Assembly: GCF_950295315.1 (NCBI RefSeq)
Contig: NC_080165.1
Location: forward strand, 3,791,734 to 3,855,733
Length of the DNA: 64,000 bases
Source: Erinaceus europaeus
Lineage: Eukaryota > Chordata > Mammalia > Eulipotyphla > Erinaceidae
Direction of reading: 5' to 3'
Positions 10,707 through 20,344 of the stretch are shown here, piece after piece. A program made the position numbers and the translations under genes. Numbering within the stretch: position 1 is the stretch's first letter; every line of letters begins with the position of its first letter. The notes under the pieces are model-generated. The model saw nothing but the letters and a program-made list of their open reading frames with translations, searched no databases and was not told the DNA's origin.

Positions 10707-11033
10707 CTAATCAAGGGTCCCATAGGGGCTCTGTAGTGACTCAAGACTATTTGTGGTGGAGTCTATAACCTGTTGTAATTTGTCAGAAAATTCATGGAAG
10801 GAATATATAGAGTGTCCTAGTGTGCCACCAGCAAGTCTAAGGGAAGCAGTCAGTGGATGTGATGTCCAGGGGAAGAAACACAGCACGTCTGGTCCTCTGG
10901 TGGTCGTCAGCACCAACTGATGAAATTTTTCTTCTTCATAGAGGGTCAGCTGTGGAACAAGCAAAACTAGGAGGCAAGGACCAGGTAGAGAAAAATTGAC
11001 ATGAAAATATAGGATGGTGTTGTACCAAAACAC
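10707..11033 (-). pseudogene. env: env remnant, part 1 (surface end and start of transmembrane subunit)
   Basis: A 108-codon frame upstream of the SINE on the provirus strand. The N-terminal part has a hydrophobic LLVLLVPQLTLY stretch that I cannot place exactly. The C-terminal part (SFHEFSDKLQQVIDSTTNSL, about residues 77-96) has the spacing of the N-terminal heptad repeat of retroviral transmembrane subunits. No intact surface subunit, furin site or fusion peptide is visible. Most of the surface subunit is missing. Confidence 0.6.
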
Positions 11034-12228
11034 AGAGGAGGTACATACACATTAGTTGAGGTTCCTTGAACATGAGGAATATTTTGAGAAAAGTGAGCAG
11101 TCAATAAACATGCAAAGATGAAGTCAGCAGTGGTAGGTCAGCAGAAAGAGAAGACTTGGATAGGCTGGTGAGGTTAGCTGGAGTATATACTGCCATGTCG
11201 TCCTTTGTGGTAAGGACTTGCCAACAGGGACTATGGATTTTGCAAGAGCAATAATGTCATCCACCATAATAAAAGGAAAACAAACATGGACATCCAGTGT
11301 TGAAAAAAGAGAAAGAAAAAATATGTCTCTATGGCTGGAAAAGTGGGTGGCTTTGTCAATGAGATATAATAAATCGACAATTCGAATTTTTGTAAATATT
11401 CAAAAGGTTTAGTATAGTTACTTCATTGACACTTTAGCCAACTGAATACTGGGGGGTGCATTCCCCTTCTTTTTTTTATTAATTGAGCTTAAGGGTTTTA
11501 GATTTTCTTGTTTGAGCTGTAGCCCACATAAATTTAGAAAAAGTACCAATTGAGAAAAAAAATGTTTTTGTTTACTAAACATGGGCAGGTGAATTACATC
11601 AATCTGACAGAGAGCATTGGCTTTTATCAATGGAGATTAATCTTAAAAGTCTGAATAGCAGGATCTTAATTAAACAATACAGGAGCCAGTAAAGTGCTCT
11701 CACTATGGCAGGTCAAGCGTTAAAATTTTAAGAGGCTTGTAAAAAAATGAGAGAAAAAATTTTAGGATATGAGAGACTTTAGGAGTCATCATACACCCAT
11801 AAATAAAAAATGAAAAATGTTTAGTTTTAAATCTTACCATATGAGCAGTCAGTTCTTCATGTGCAGATGTACCTATAATTATTTACTTAGGGAGAAAACT
11901 TGTACCAAGTGAATTGATGATCTAATGGTTAGAATTGGCATGAGTTCTTTTATATGATTTTAGAAGGCTCTTTATTAAAATATACCAATATGTTATAGAA
12001 AGTCAATACATAATGTGTTGACATGATAAAATGTTTATCATTTTTTAGCATTATTTTAAACTGATTAGACAGTTTAAGCACACTATTACAACTTAGTTTA
12101 CTAAGATCTTTACTCATCACAAGGCTATCATGAGTAAGCGTAGATATAAAACTCTTAATAGATTTTGCTCTTTAGAACTCTAATATGGCAACTTAAAAGG
12201 CTAAAATAAAACCTCATAGCTTAAATGT
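11034..12228 (-). pseudogene. pol: Degraded pol 3' half, including an integrase trace
   Basis: AT-rich, stop-rich proviral sequence. In a 70-codon frame (11630-11418) the segment NALCQIDVIHLPMFSK resembles the start of the integrase catalytic core, where the first acidic catalytic residue lies in a W/CQxD motif. Continuity breaks soon after. I cannot assign RNase H or the rest of integrase. The length is far below that of a complete pol. Confidence 0.5.
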
Positions 12229-12423
12229 TCAAAATAAATTTTTACTGTTAACATTTCTTTTAGATGACCATTTTGCACTAAATAATTTTGTTGAATCACA
12301 TCTGCCAAATGAAAATTTTTTTATCAGGCCAGGAATATCACATTTAACCCTTTTTTCTTGGCAAGGCCACTGCTTTACCCAGACTGGGTTATTAGAAAGC
12401 CAGTTCACGCATGGAATTAACAA
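12229..12423 (-). pseudogene. pol: Reverse transcriptase N-terminal remnant
   Basis: A 64-codon frame whose residues 8-20 (WLSNNPVWVKQWP) match the conserved beginning of betaretroviral reverse transcriptase. The following residues lose the pattern after Pro20, consistent with a frameshift. None of the polymerase catalytic motifs (YxDD) is seen. Confidence 0.65.
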
Positions 12424-13270
12424 ATTAACAAACAGTGGCAGTTGGTATTGTGGTGCTGGTAAGATTTAGAATTCTCACAAAAGTGAGAGAGACTGTAGAG
12501 GCATTTTACCATGCCTAGATATCTCAGAAAATCTTTTAACTAATGAATTGATGCTGATATTAGCTATCAGAAGGATGAAACTGTCCTATATTTTACTCTG
12601 GTAAAGGTGTGCCAACTCTATGAGTCGGGATCTTTAAAACCACATTTAGCTTAACTAAATCTTATGTAAAACTTAAAACAAACTTTAGTTACTTAGGGGT
12701 TAACACACATTAATGAAAACAAGGTTAGCACACAGACTTAAAACAGACATTCTTGGTGAAAAGAAAATTTTTCCCTTTGAAAAGCGGCTTTCGGATTTCT
12801 AACTCACAGCCTCTCCACCACCCCCCCAGGGGCGTTTGTGGCTTAGGGGATGATTGACTGAAGTCTTTGCCAATCTGTGGAGCACGAGCTCTGTGCCGTG
12901 ATTGGCTGTGTGGACAGAACAGGCAGGCTTAGTTTACCGTCACGCACGGAAAAGCGCGGAGAAAAATCTTTGAAAGTTCTTTTTCTGGGCTAAGGTACAT
13001 TTTAGTGTTTTAAAGAAACAAATCATTAAATTCCTATCAAAAGTGTGTGCTGGTTCTCTGATTAATAGCTTTTAAGTTAAAGAGAACGTCTTGTTTGATT
13101 GATTTCATTCTTTCTTTCAAGAATAGCTTGCTAGCCAGATAAGATCTCACTCAGAACTGGTTTAACGCTTTCTGAGAGTAGAGGGAAAAAAGCTGGATCT
13201 TTTTGGCTGGCTAATTTTAAGATAATGCCAAATCAAGAGCCCATAGTTCTTTAACTAATTGTAAATTCTC
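12424..13270 (-). other. Proviral interval between gag and RT remnants, unassigned
   Basis: About 850 bp where the gag C-terminal part (capsid, nucleocapsid) and protease would be expected. I see no zinc knuckle and no protease DTG motif. A GC-richer patch with several CpGs and two CCAAT/ATTGG elements (about 12780-12970) differs in composition from the rest of the provirus. Confidence 0.5.
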
Positions 13271-13990
13271 TCATTTTTCTTCTATTAATTTTCTAAGGGA
13301 AGCTGTTTTTTGTGCTAGTTGAGTTTTAGCCTTGGTGGTATAATCAGTAATATTGGCCAAGTCGAGGACTGGAGCACAAAATGGAGGGGTGGTGGCATAA
13401 GGAGGTGGTCTGGACAAAGAAGAGCATGGGGGTGGCTGGTCAGGATTATGATATTTGGCCATCTCTTCATCAAGGGATAAGGCTTTTTCAGGAGAAAGAC
13501 TATCATCAGGCCCATCTTTGGCAGGGAGGTCTTAAGGTTGTCAAAGAGGGGTAAATCTTAACAGGAGGGCACTTAGCAGGCGGCCTGGGTCTCCTGAATC
13601 AGGCATGGGAATAGAGACAGACTCACAAACAGAAGGTGACCGGGAGTGTCCCTGTAAGACTTTTTCTCCCTCACTCATGACTCACTGTACATCAGGACAA
13701 TGTTTATAGACTTTGAGTATATCATTTACTAAATTCCATTAAGAAAAAGCCTGGACTGGAATCTTTTCTGGACCAAAGGTCTCATAAAAATCTCTTAAAC
13801 AGTTTCCTACTCTAGCCCATCTTTTTTCATCAATAGTCCCCTCTAAGGGAAAACATGGACAAATATCACTCACAAAATTAAAAAAAAAAAACTTTTTGAG
13901 ATCCTTTTTCTTAACCCTTACTCCTCGTGTCTTGAGGGATTCCCTGAGTCCTTTTATGAACAAATCTTGTTTACTAAATGCCTGTCCCAT
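13271..13990 (-). pseudogene. gag: gag 5' half (matrix and proline-rich region), broken by stops
   Basis: The start codon (13990-13988) lies in a strong context, ACCATGGGA, and gives MGQAFS, a myristoylation signal. The matrix-like part runs to a stop at 13741-13739; inside it [15 protein letters not shown] fits the betaretroviral matrix. The same frame continues, with further stops (13684-13682 and near 13540), into a proline-rich part carrying the late-domain motif PPPY at 13408-13397, and ends at 13271. So about 240 codons keep one frame with no net frameshift, but at least three premature stops. Capsid and nucleocapsid are not found. Gag would form the particle shell if intact; here it is dead. 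Confidence 0.85.
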
Positions 13991-13996
13991 GGTAGT

Positions 13997-14006
13997 GCTT
14001 ACCTTG
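13997..14006 (-). promoter_or_regulatory. Candidate 5' splice donor of the provirus
   Basis: CAAG|GTAAGC on the provirus strand, matching the donor consensus, ends 6 nt before the gag ATG. It would have supplied the subgenomic env mRNA. The position is typical of a retroviral leader. Confidence 0.7.
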
Positions 14007-14166
14007 CGCCGTTGTGACACTCCTCCAGATCTGACTCACGGCCAGGCAGTTCCGTGGCGATCAATGCGAGCCCGTGCATTACTTCCTAGGCCTCGGTGGC
14101 TCAGTGAATTCGGATAGGCCTATCTTCTCGAGCAGCGGCTTTCCAAGGTCTCCAGAAGGCTTCTTT

Positions 14167-14185
14167 GCCCCATGTTCGGGCGCCA
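14167..14185 (-). other. Primer binding site, tRNA-Lys type
   Basis: On the provirus strand, two bases after the 5' LTR terminus, TGGCGCCCGAACATGGGGC. The first 13 bases fit the 3' end of tRNA-Lys as used by lentiviruses and MMTV (TGGCGCCCGAACA). The end (TGGGGC) looks more like the Lys-1,2 form. This places the element in the 'K' group by primer. Confidence 0.88.
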
Positions 14186-14187
14186 GA

Positions 14188-14554
14188 TGCCCCGGCCAGC
14201 AGGGCGAGAACAGGGGCTACGAACCCTGGGACCTGGAATGAAAGGGAAAGGAGACACAAAGAACAGCAGCAAGACAGGATTCTGATCAAGCTGCAAAATT
14301 TTATTGTGTTTACAGGCATTATAAGGCTTTGGGGAAGGGGGAGTGCAAGAGGAGAAGGAGGAGGGGGAGCAATTATCAGGGTGGAATGTCCCTTGCAACA
14401 TACACAGCCGAAACTATGTCTATTAACTATAACTATGTGGTATATCACTTGTTTTCTGGTAAATGGCCTACCTGCAGGGAAATAGAAACTTATCTCAAGG
14501 GCTTTCATTGTTTCAAAGGCTTATCTTCTATCAAGCAGAGACTGGCTCTTGGCA
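14188..14554 (-). mobile_element. 5' LTR of the provirus
   Basis: 367 bp on the minus strand, TGCCAAGAGCC to GGCCGGGGCA. It has a TATAATG-like box near 14319-14326 and AATAAA at 14300-14305, so R is short. Promoter and poly-A signals are both inside. It is about 94-95% identical to the 3' LTR by eye. Confidence 0.93.
14319..14326 (-). promoter_or_regulatory. TATA-like box of the 5' LTR
   Basis: On the provirus strand CTTATAATG lies about 15 bp before the AATAAA signal. It is the likely core promoter of the provirus; activity is not inferable. Confidence 0.55.
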
Positions 14555-14560
14555 ATTCCT
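14555..14560. repeat. Provirus target-site duplication, right copy
   Basis: attcct directly after the 5' LTR, identical to 9476-9481. Confidence 0.93.
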
Positions 14561-15334
14561 CAAACAAAATAAGCTGAAAATATTTTGATGATTTGTAAAT
14601 ATCTGCTAGATTTTTAAGTCTGGTTCTTGTGTTCAGAGAACTGAAGGAGACAATAACTATTATATTTACCACATGCTTTCAGAAGAGACTGAAATTTATG
14701 GGCTTAAAGAACAAAAGATTCAAAATAATAATATCAATACTTGAGTGTTAGGCAGAATTGTTGCTGAAATGTTACAGGACTGAATAAGAAGGAGAAGTTA
14801 AGCCTAACGAAAATCTGGAAGTTAGAAAGACAATGGTGGATTAAATAGCAGTAGAAAAGCCTTTGTGCTTCTATTTTCCACTGAAATCATTAGCTCCGTG
14901 CTACACGGTACTTGTTGTATGTTGTAAACTCTTGGGTGAGCTTTAAATTAAAAAGAAATCAATGTCTGGGCCCCATCCCAACTTAATTAAATCAGAATCA
15001 AACAGGATGCTGCCTAGGTATCCTTATTAAATTTGAAAAGTTCCTTAGGTATATTTATTGTGCAACCAGGGCTAAGGTTCACTGGCTGAACAGCAAAGAG
15101 ATCCTGGCAATAGTGAACGCTGCTGCCTTGATTTAAATGAAGCTCTGAACAACAGATTTGGGGTGGGGAGACTTCTTTGTCTGCATAGACAAATCCCAAA
15201 AACCTTTGTAAAGTAGCAAGGAGAAAATCAGAAAGGGGCAAAGTAAACCAACACTAGTTAAGTAGTGCACACACAATTGTTACTGAATATAGTCTTCACC
15301 AAAATTCTTTGTTTGTAAATTAGTATCAACTTGG
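14561..15334. other. Unassigned sequence
   Basis: No gene or repeat recognised. A 75-codon minus-strand frame at 15014-15241 has no known motif. Confidence 0.5.
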
Positions 15335-15336
15335 AA

Positions 15337-15445
15337 GAAGAAGAAGGAGGAGGAGGAGGAGGAGGAAGAGGAGGAGGAGGAGGAGGGGAAAGAGGAGGAG
15401 GAGAAGAGAAAGAGAGGAAGAGGAGGAGGAAGAGAAAGAAAGCTT
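15337..15445. repeat. Purine-rich (GGA/GAA)n tract
   Basis: About 110 bp of nearly pure purine with GGA and GAA units and only isolated breaks. It yields a spurious Pro/Ser-rich frame on the minus strand. A C10 run follows at 15461-15470. Confidence 0.95.
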
Positions 15446-15470
15446 TTTCTTCTTTATTCACCCCCCCCCC

Positions 15471-16325
15471 AAACAGATCAGAAGTGAGAACTTGAATTTT
15501 TGATAAGCTGAAAGAAAACTCGCATTAGTCACCCTTGACGATAGATTTTTAGGTAAGACTGGGAATGTTCAAGGGGTGGTATGGACAGAGACAAAGATAG
15601 ATTTTTTAGTATCTGGTGTTAGACGTGAGCAGAGGAAGATTTGAAATCCTAGATCTTGAAGCCTCCTGGGGCCAGCAGTGAATATTCAGAAGCGGTTGAC
15701 ACTGTTCATATTACAAAATTTAAATGTTTTGCTCTACAAAGCTAGCATCCATATGTTATCATTTATCAGTCTATGTGCCTCTTAGAGCACACAAGTACTT
15801 CACTTGCGTCTTTAATTTTATTATTATTTTTTTGGTGATTTTTATTTTCATGCCCATCTTGAGTATTCCTTTTTTTCTAAATTTGTCTTTTCATAATAAA
15901 GTCACCTGATTGTTTTATTCCTGACTTTTGCTTGACATGGCCAATTAAGTTACTTATTCATTTGCCCATATTCACAGTAGAGCTCATTCAATATTTCCAT
16001 TGGTATTTGTACATTTTTCACATAGATAAATGAGTTAAGCTTCAAAGTTGTTACTTTACTATTTGTAGAGGTAACATAGTCACCATACAACAGCCTCCTC
16101 CCTGCAGCCCAGATTTGCTAAGAATTTTGACTGTAGAGGGCAAACAAATCCCAAACTTTGCTTCATTCCACTCTTTAATGAACTATCATACACTCTGCTT
16201 ATCTTTTGGATCACTGGCTATGACTGTTTCTAAGGCTTTCTCTTGATTTTTGATAATTTTAAGAGTCTTGACGCATCTTTTCTAAGAATTCAATAGATTA
16301 TGTATTTGGGGAGGAAGACTTGGAA
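15471..16325. other. Unassigned sequence
   Basis: About 850 bp without a recognisable gene or repeat. Confidence 0.5.
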
Positions 16326-16329
16326 GTAA

Positions 16330-16620
16330 TGTTCAGTTATCATCACATCATGTCCAGGGGCTTACTAGCAAAATCATCTGTCAAGTTGATGCTAGCCTTG
16401 GTCACCAGGTCTCGCCAGTGTGTGTCAAGGTTCTATTCTATCCATGTACTATTGGCTTCTCTCGCCAAAGTCTAGGGGATTCTGTACATTTCATACTAAG
16501 GAATAGATGACTAAGCACTGATTTGTTAAGTACAGGAGGTCTACAGAAATTATTGATAATTTTCTGCATCAGAGAGTTGACAGCAATCTTTTTATTTCTC
16601 TATAACTGAGTTTATAGCAC
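16330..16620 (+). mobile_element. Ancient L1M-type 3'UTR fragment
   Basis: The order 'ttatcatcacatcatgtcc ... caagttgatgctagccttggtcacc ... gtctcgccagtgtgtgtcaagg ... attattgataattttctgcat' follows the 3'UTR of old mammalian L1M subfamilies as I remember them. It is strongly diverged, so it predates the hedgehog-specific repeats. Confidence 0.6.
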
Positions 16621-16984
16621 TTATGATGCTCTCTTTGGTTTTGTTCTTCTTGCTTTTATATGTCTGCAGAACAAACCCAGCTTCTCACACCTGCAAAGCA
16701 GAGGTTCTACTGCTGAATCTTCACCTCCCAGGTCCCTGAGAAAGGTTTATAAATTGGTATCCCTGCATCCACTCATCTCCATGCCCCATGCACCACTTGC
16801 TTCAGGGTTATAAACAGTGAAGACTTTTTAACACACTAGTCCTTTGTTTAAAAGGCTTTCATGAGTGTCATGAGAGAAATAAACATATGTCTGTGTCCAG
16901 AGCTCAGTGTGCAAAGTACCAATTCCACACATGCCCTCAACCCCTGGGTGTCCATATTGACACCAGGTTGGGAATCATCAAGTT

Positions 16985-17474
16985 GGTAAGTGCCAGGCTA
17001 GCGTGGGGGTGCCTCTTCCCAGGCATGTACTCTATGGGCTGGAGAGAACTCAACTAGAGCCAGCCTGGGATGCTACTCACTCAGAAATGTGGGAGAGATG
17101 GCTCAGGAGCCAAACAGTTGGCGAGACAATGCTATGTCTTTATTGATAGGAGAGACAAGGCTTTTTAAAGACAGACCCGGAAATGGCAAGTCAGAAATGG
17201 AAATGGTTGGGAAACGGGAGGAGAAAGGCAAAATGGGACTGGAAAGGCAGGAACTTCCTTAGCAACTATTGCAAACGTTTTAACTGGTGGGATTAATACT
17301 GCCCTGGAGGCAGGAAGGGTAGAAAGAAGATAGATCAGAGGAATGGAATGGTTAGGGATCTTTCAGGCAAAACAATGATTATGTAGATAGACCATAGTAT
17401 CAGGGATGCAGGGTGGAGTAAGAGGAGCTGGCTTAATGCTTTGTGAGGCTCCTCACAATTTCCCTACAGGTAAG
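16985..17474 (-). mobile_element. Solo LTR with 6-bp TSD
   Basis: The LTR spans 16991-17468 (478 bp, minus strand), flanked by ggtaag at 16985-16990 and 17469-17474. The ends read TGCC...TACA on the plus strand. AATAAA lies at 17139-17144 on the minus strand. It shares several blocks with 29512-29977 (ttccttagcaact, gtgggattaat, aggcaaaacaatga) and with 59715-60065. No internal region is attached, so it arose by LTR-LTR recombination. Confidence 0.88.
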
Positions 17475-18210
17475 GAGAATGTAGCTTCTTGGTTACTACT
17501 CTGAATCCATACTGCTTATTAACAAAGCTGGTCTTGTAACATTTTAGTATATGTTACCTTAGTAGTGTTATAGAACATGCACCCTTCCACAGTTGTTTTA
17601 TTATAAAAGGGATACTCTCAAAATTTGTATATTCTTACTGTAATCATAAATTTCCTGCTTTGCTTTTTGGTGTCATATTTGGAGTCCCTGAATGTTTTTT
17701 GGTATTTCTGAAGCTACTTGGGTACATGTTACAAGAACTTTAATTCCCTTTCATTTTTACATTTTCAGTAAAGTGTTTTCATGATGCTGAAAAAGTGTAA
17801 TTACTTTATAATCAAGAAATGTATTTTAATGCTGTTACAGACCTCCAGAGCAATAAAAACGTCTAATCTAAGATATTCCCTAGATAAGATGTGTTATGAA
17901 GTGTCATCTGCATATAAGTTATTAATTTTCTCTTCATAATCTTTGACCTCATTTTCCTATAGTAAATTATATTTATCATTTATTTGAATAATTAGGATGG
18001 GATATTCTCATTAAATCAGTTTATTAAAGCACAAAATATAGATAACACTACAAGAAGTGAAGTGAAAGAGCATTCTTTAATATTCAAAAAGCATACTTCT
18101 AATGTGACTATTTCATTTTGAAAACAATATAATTTGCAAATTGCTATTTTTAAATGTAGCCCTAAAATTGCAGTTTTACAGAAGAAAGTTTGACTGTTAA
18201 AAGTCCATGA
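17475..18210. other. Unassigned AT-rich sequence
   Basis: About 740 bp, nothing recognised. Confidence 0.5.
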
Positions 18211-18212
18211 CA

Positions 18213-18430
18213 ATGGGACTGTCTGGGGTCACAGCTGGTTGAGCACCTGTTACACTGCACAAAGACCCAGGTTCCAACCCTTGGTCCCCACCTGCAGGGG
18301 GAAGGCTTTGCAAGTGGTGAAGCAGGGCTGCAGGTGTCTCTTTATTTCTCTCCCTCTCTATCACCCCCTTCCCTCTTGATTTCTGTCTGTCCTGTCCAAT
18401 AAATAAATAAAAATGATTTTTTAAAAAATC
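18213..18430 (+). mobile_element. SINE-B, plus strand
   Basis: Head gggactgtctggggtcacagctggttgagc, B-box region ggttccaaccc, ttggtccccacctgcaggggg, tail AATAAATAAATAAAAATG. Possible diverged TSD: tccatgacaatg before and tccattacattg after. Confidence 0.9.
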
Positions 18431-18464
18431 CATTACATTGTACTATAATAAGAAGTAGTGCTTC

Positions 18465-18690
18465 TGGGGGTCAGATGGTGATTTACCTGGTTAAGTGCAT
18501 AGGTTACCATGTGCAATGAGCCAGGTTCAAGCTCCCAGTCCCCACCTGCAGGAGAAAAGCTTCACAAGCTGTTAAGCACTGACACAGGTGTCTCTTGGTC
18601 TCTCCAGCTTTACTCCTCTGCCCTCTCAATTTCTCTTTCACCTATCAAATCAAATGAAGTCAAAAATACCTTAAAATATTATGCTCAATA
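18465..18690 (+). mobile_element. SINE-B, plus strand, diverged
   Basis: Head gggggtcagatggtgatttacctgg, B box ggttcaagctccc, agtccccacctgcagg, CT body. It is the second of two SINE-B copies in the same direction within 500 bp. Confidence 0.85.
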
Positions 18691-18713
18691 TTTACACACC
18701 TTTCCCATTTTTA

Positions 18714-19350
18714 GGGGCTATTCTCTCCCCTGATCCAACTCTCTAGCCCTATTTCCAGCCATGACATCATCTCCCCAGACAATAACCTGGGTCCACCTGC
18801 ATCTTAGATGTCAGGCTGAGGACAAAACTAGTATAGTCATGGGTTCTTTGTAATATGAGTAAAGCAGGCCTACTATCTAGCTACGAAACAGATACACCAA
18901 CTCTTCATATGGACTATTCCAGCCTTTAGGTTCATGATGAGTCAACATTTTGTTTGGCTTTATATGTTAACTCTTTTTTTCAGCTACCAGGTTCCAGATG
19001 CTAACACGACGCCAAACAGATTTCCCTGGGCAGGCAACCCCACCAGTGTGTCACGGAGCCCCGCTTCCCTAGAGCCCTGCCCCACTAGGGAAAGAAAAAG
19101 ACAAGCTGGGAGTATGGATGGGCCTGTCAACACCCATGTTCAGCAGGAAAGCAATTACAGAAGCCAGACCTTCCACCTTCTGCATCCCACAATGACCCTG
19201 GGTCCATACTCCCAGAGGGATTAAGAATAGGAAAGCTGTCAGGGGAGGGGAGGGGATACAGAGTTCTGGTGGTGGGAATTGTGTGAAGTTGTACCCCCCC
19301 TTATCCTATGGTTTTGTCAGTGTTTCCTTTTTATAAATTAAATAAAAATA
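18714..19350 (+). mobile_element. L1 3'UTR, plus strand
   Basis: Same sequence class as 5516-6660 but in the opposite direction. It ends with ggtggtgggaattgtgtg, atcctatggttttgtcag and a TTATAAATTAAATAAAAAT tail. The spurious 96-codon frame (18934-19224) recurs in diverged form at 61132-61455 because both are copies of this UTR. Confidence 0.85.
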
Positions 19351-19519
19351 ATATTATTTTCTGTAGTCATGCAAAGGTATTTATAATTCAAGTTATCTTA
19401 AGAAAAGGTACTGTCATTGTAGGTATTATTTTCTATTTCTTTTGGAAATAACAACATTGACATTTCTGTTTATTGAACTAAGCTATGTTTATTGTCAGAA
19501 AAAAGAAAGTTGGAGAATA

Positions 19520-19650
19520 GAGTGATAGATAGCGTAATTATTATGAAAAGAGACTCTCATGCTTGAGGCTCTGAAATCTCAAGTTCAATCCTTGGCACCA
19601 CCAACAGGCAAAGATGATCAGTACTCTGGTAAAATAATACTAACACTAAC
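19520..19650 (+). mobile_element. SINE-C fragment, plus strand, old
   Basis: agagtgatagatagcgtaatta, ctctcatgcttgaggctctgaaatctcaagttcaatccttggcacc: the tRNA-like head and B box of the SINE-C type, followed by a short body. Confidence 0.6.
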
Positions 19651-19664
19651 ACTAACACATTGAA

Positions 19665-19950
19665 AAATGTGTGTCTGGGCAATAGCACAGCAGGTTAAGC
19701 AAGCATATTGTGAACTGCAAGGTCCAGCACAAGGATCCTGGTTCAAGCCCCCATCTCCTCACCTGCAGGGGATTTGATGCTGTCTTCCCTTCCTCTCTCA
19801 ATTTCTCTCAGTCCTATTCCAGAACAACAGCAGCAATGGTAACAATAACAATAACAAGGGCAACAAAATGAGAAAAATTGCCTCTAGGAGCACTGGATTT
19901 GTAATGCAAACACTGAGTCCCAGCAATAACACTGGAGACAAAAAAAGAAA
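19665..19950 (+). mobile_element. SINE-A variant with 3' module, plus strand
   Basis: A diverged SINE-A head (gcacagcaggttaagc, ggttcaagccc) and body, followed by a 70-bp module (gcctctaggagcactggatttgtaatgcaaacactgagtcc...cactggagac). The same module occurs at 49335-49400, 53250-53310 and 57606-57680. Confidence 0.8.
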
Positions 19951-19984
19951 AACGTAAATAAAATAATTTCTTTTCATTTTTTTA

Positions 19985-20195
19985 AACTTTTCTTTTTTTT
20001 TTTCCATCTTTATTTATTAATTGGATAGAGACAGCCAGAAATAGAGAGGGAATAGGGATGCTAGGGTGGGAGAGAGAAATAGAGACAACTGCAACACTAT
20101 TTCTGAAGCTTTCCCCCTGCCGGTAGGGGCCAGGGTTCAAACCAGGGCCCTTGTACATTATAAAGTGTGAGCTCAACCAAGTGCACCAGCCAAAA
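19985..20195 (-). mobile_element. SINE-B, minus strand
   Basis: atctttatttattaattggatagagacagccagaaat, then a gagaggg block, ccctgccggtaggggccagggttcaaacc, ending caagtgcaccagcc. Reads as the exact reverse order of the plus-strand copies. Confidence 0.9.
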
Positions 20196-20344
20196 AGTTC
20201 TCAGTAGTTGAAGATTATATCAGTGCATATTATTAAGAAATGAATGGTATAACCTATTTTCCCTCAGATCAATTGGAGTGTTTGGGAATAAACTTCCTAA
20301 AATTGTAGCACTAAATTACCTCACAATGCTGTGAGCTTCCTAAA

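Larger units (their letters stand above)
9482..14554 (-). mobile_element. Betaretrovirus-like (class II) endogenous provirus, compact and defective
   Basis: Complete insertion on the minus strand: 5' LTR 14554-14188, primer site, splice donor, gag, short pol, env remnants, polypurine tract, 3' LTR 9845-9482. Both LTRs start TGCC and end GGCA on either strand. A perfect 6-bp duplication, attcct, flanks it at 9476-9481 and 14555-14560; 6 bp is the usual size for class II retroviruses. The whole element is 5.07 kb including a 285-bp SINE-A, so much of pro/pol is missing compared with the usual 8-9 kb. All coding regions are broken by stops or frame changes, so it cannot make particles by itself. 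The gag matrix region and the env stalk carry residues typical of the MMTV/HERV-K group; I infer the class from these, the TSD and the primer site. Confidence 0.93.

Noticed and set aside
18934..19224. 96-codon frame that recurs at 61132-61455 (and reversed at 5525-5905 and 31597-31881)
   Set aside because: All lie in L1 3'UTR copies. The similarity comes from the UTR; the frames end at different places.
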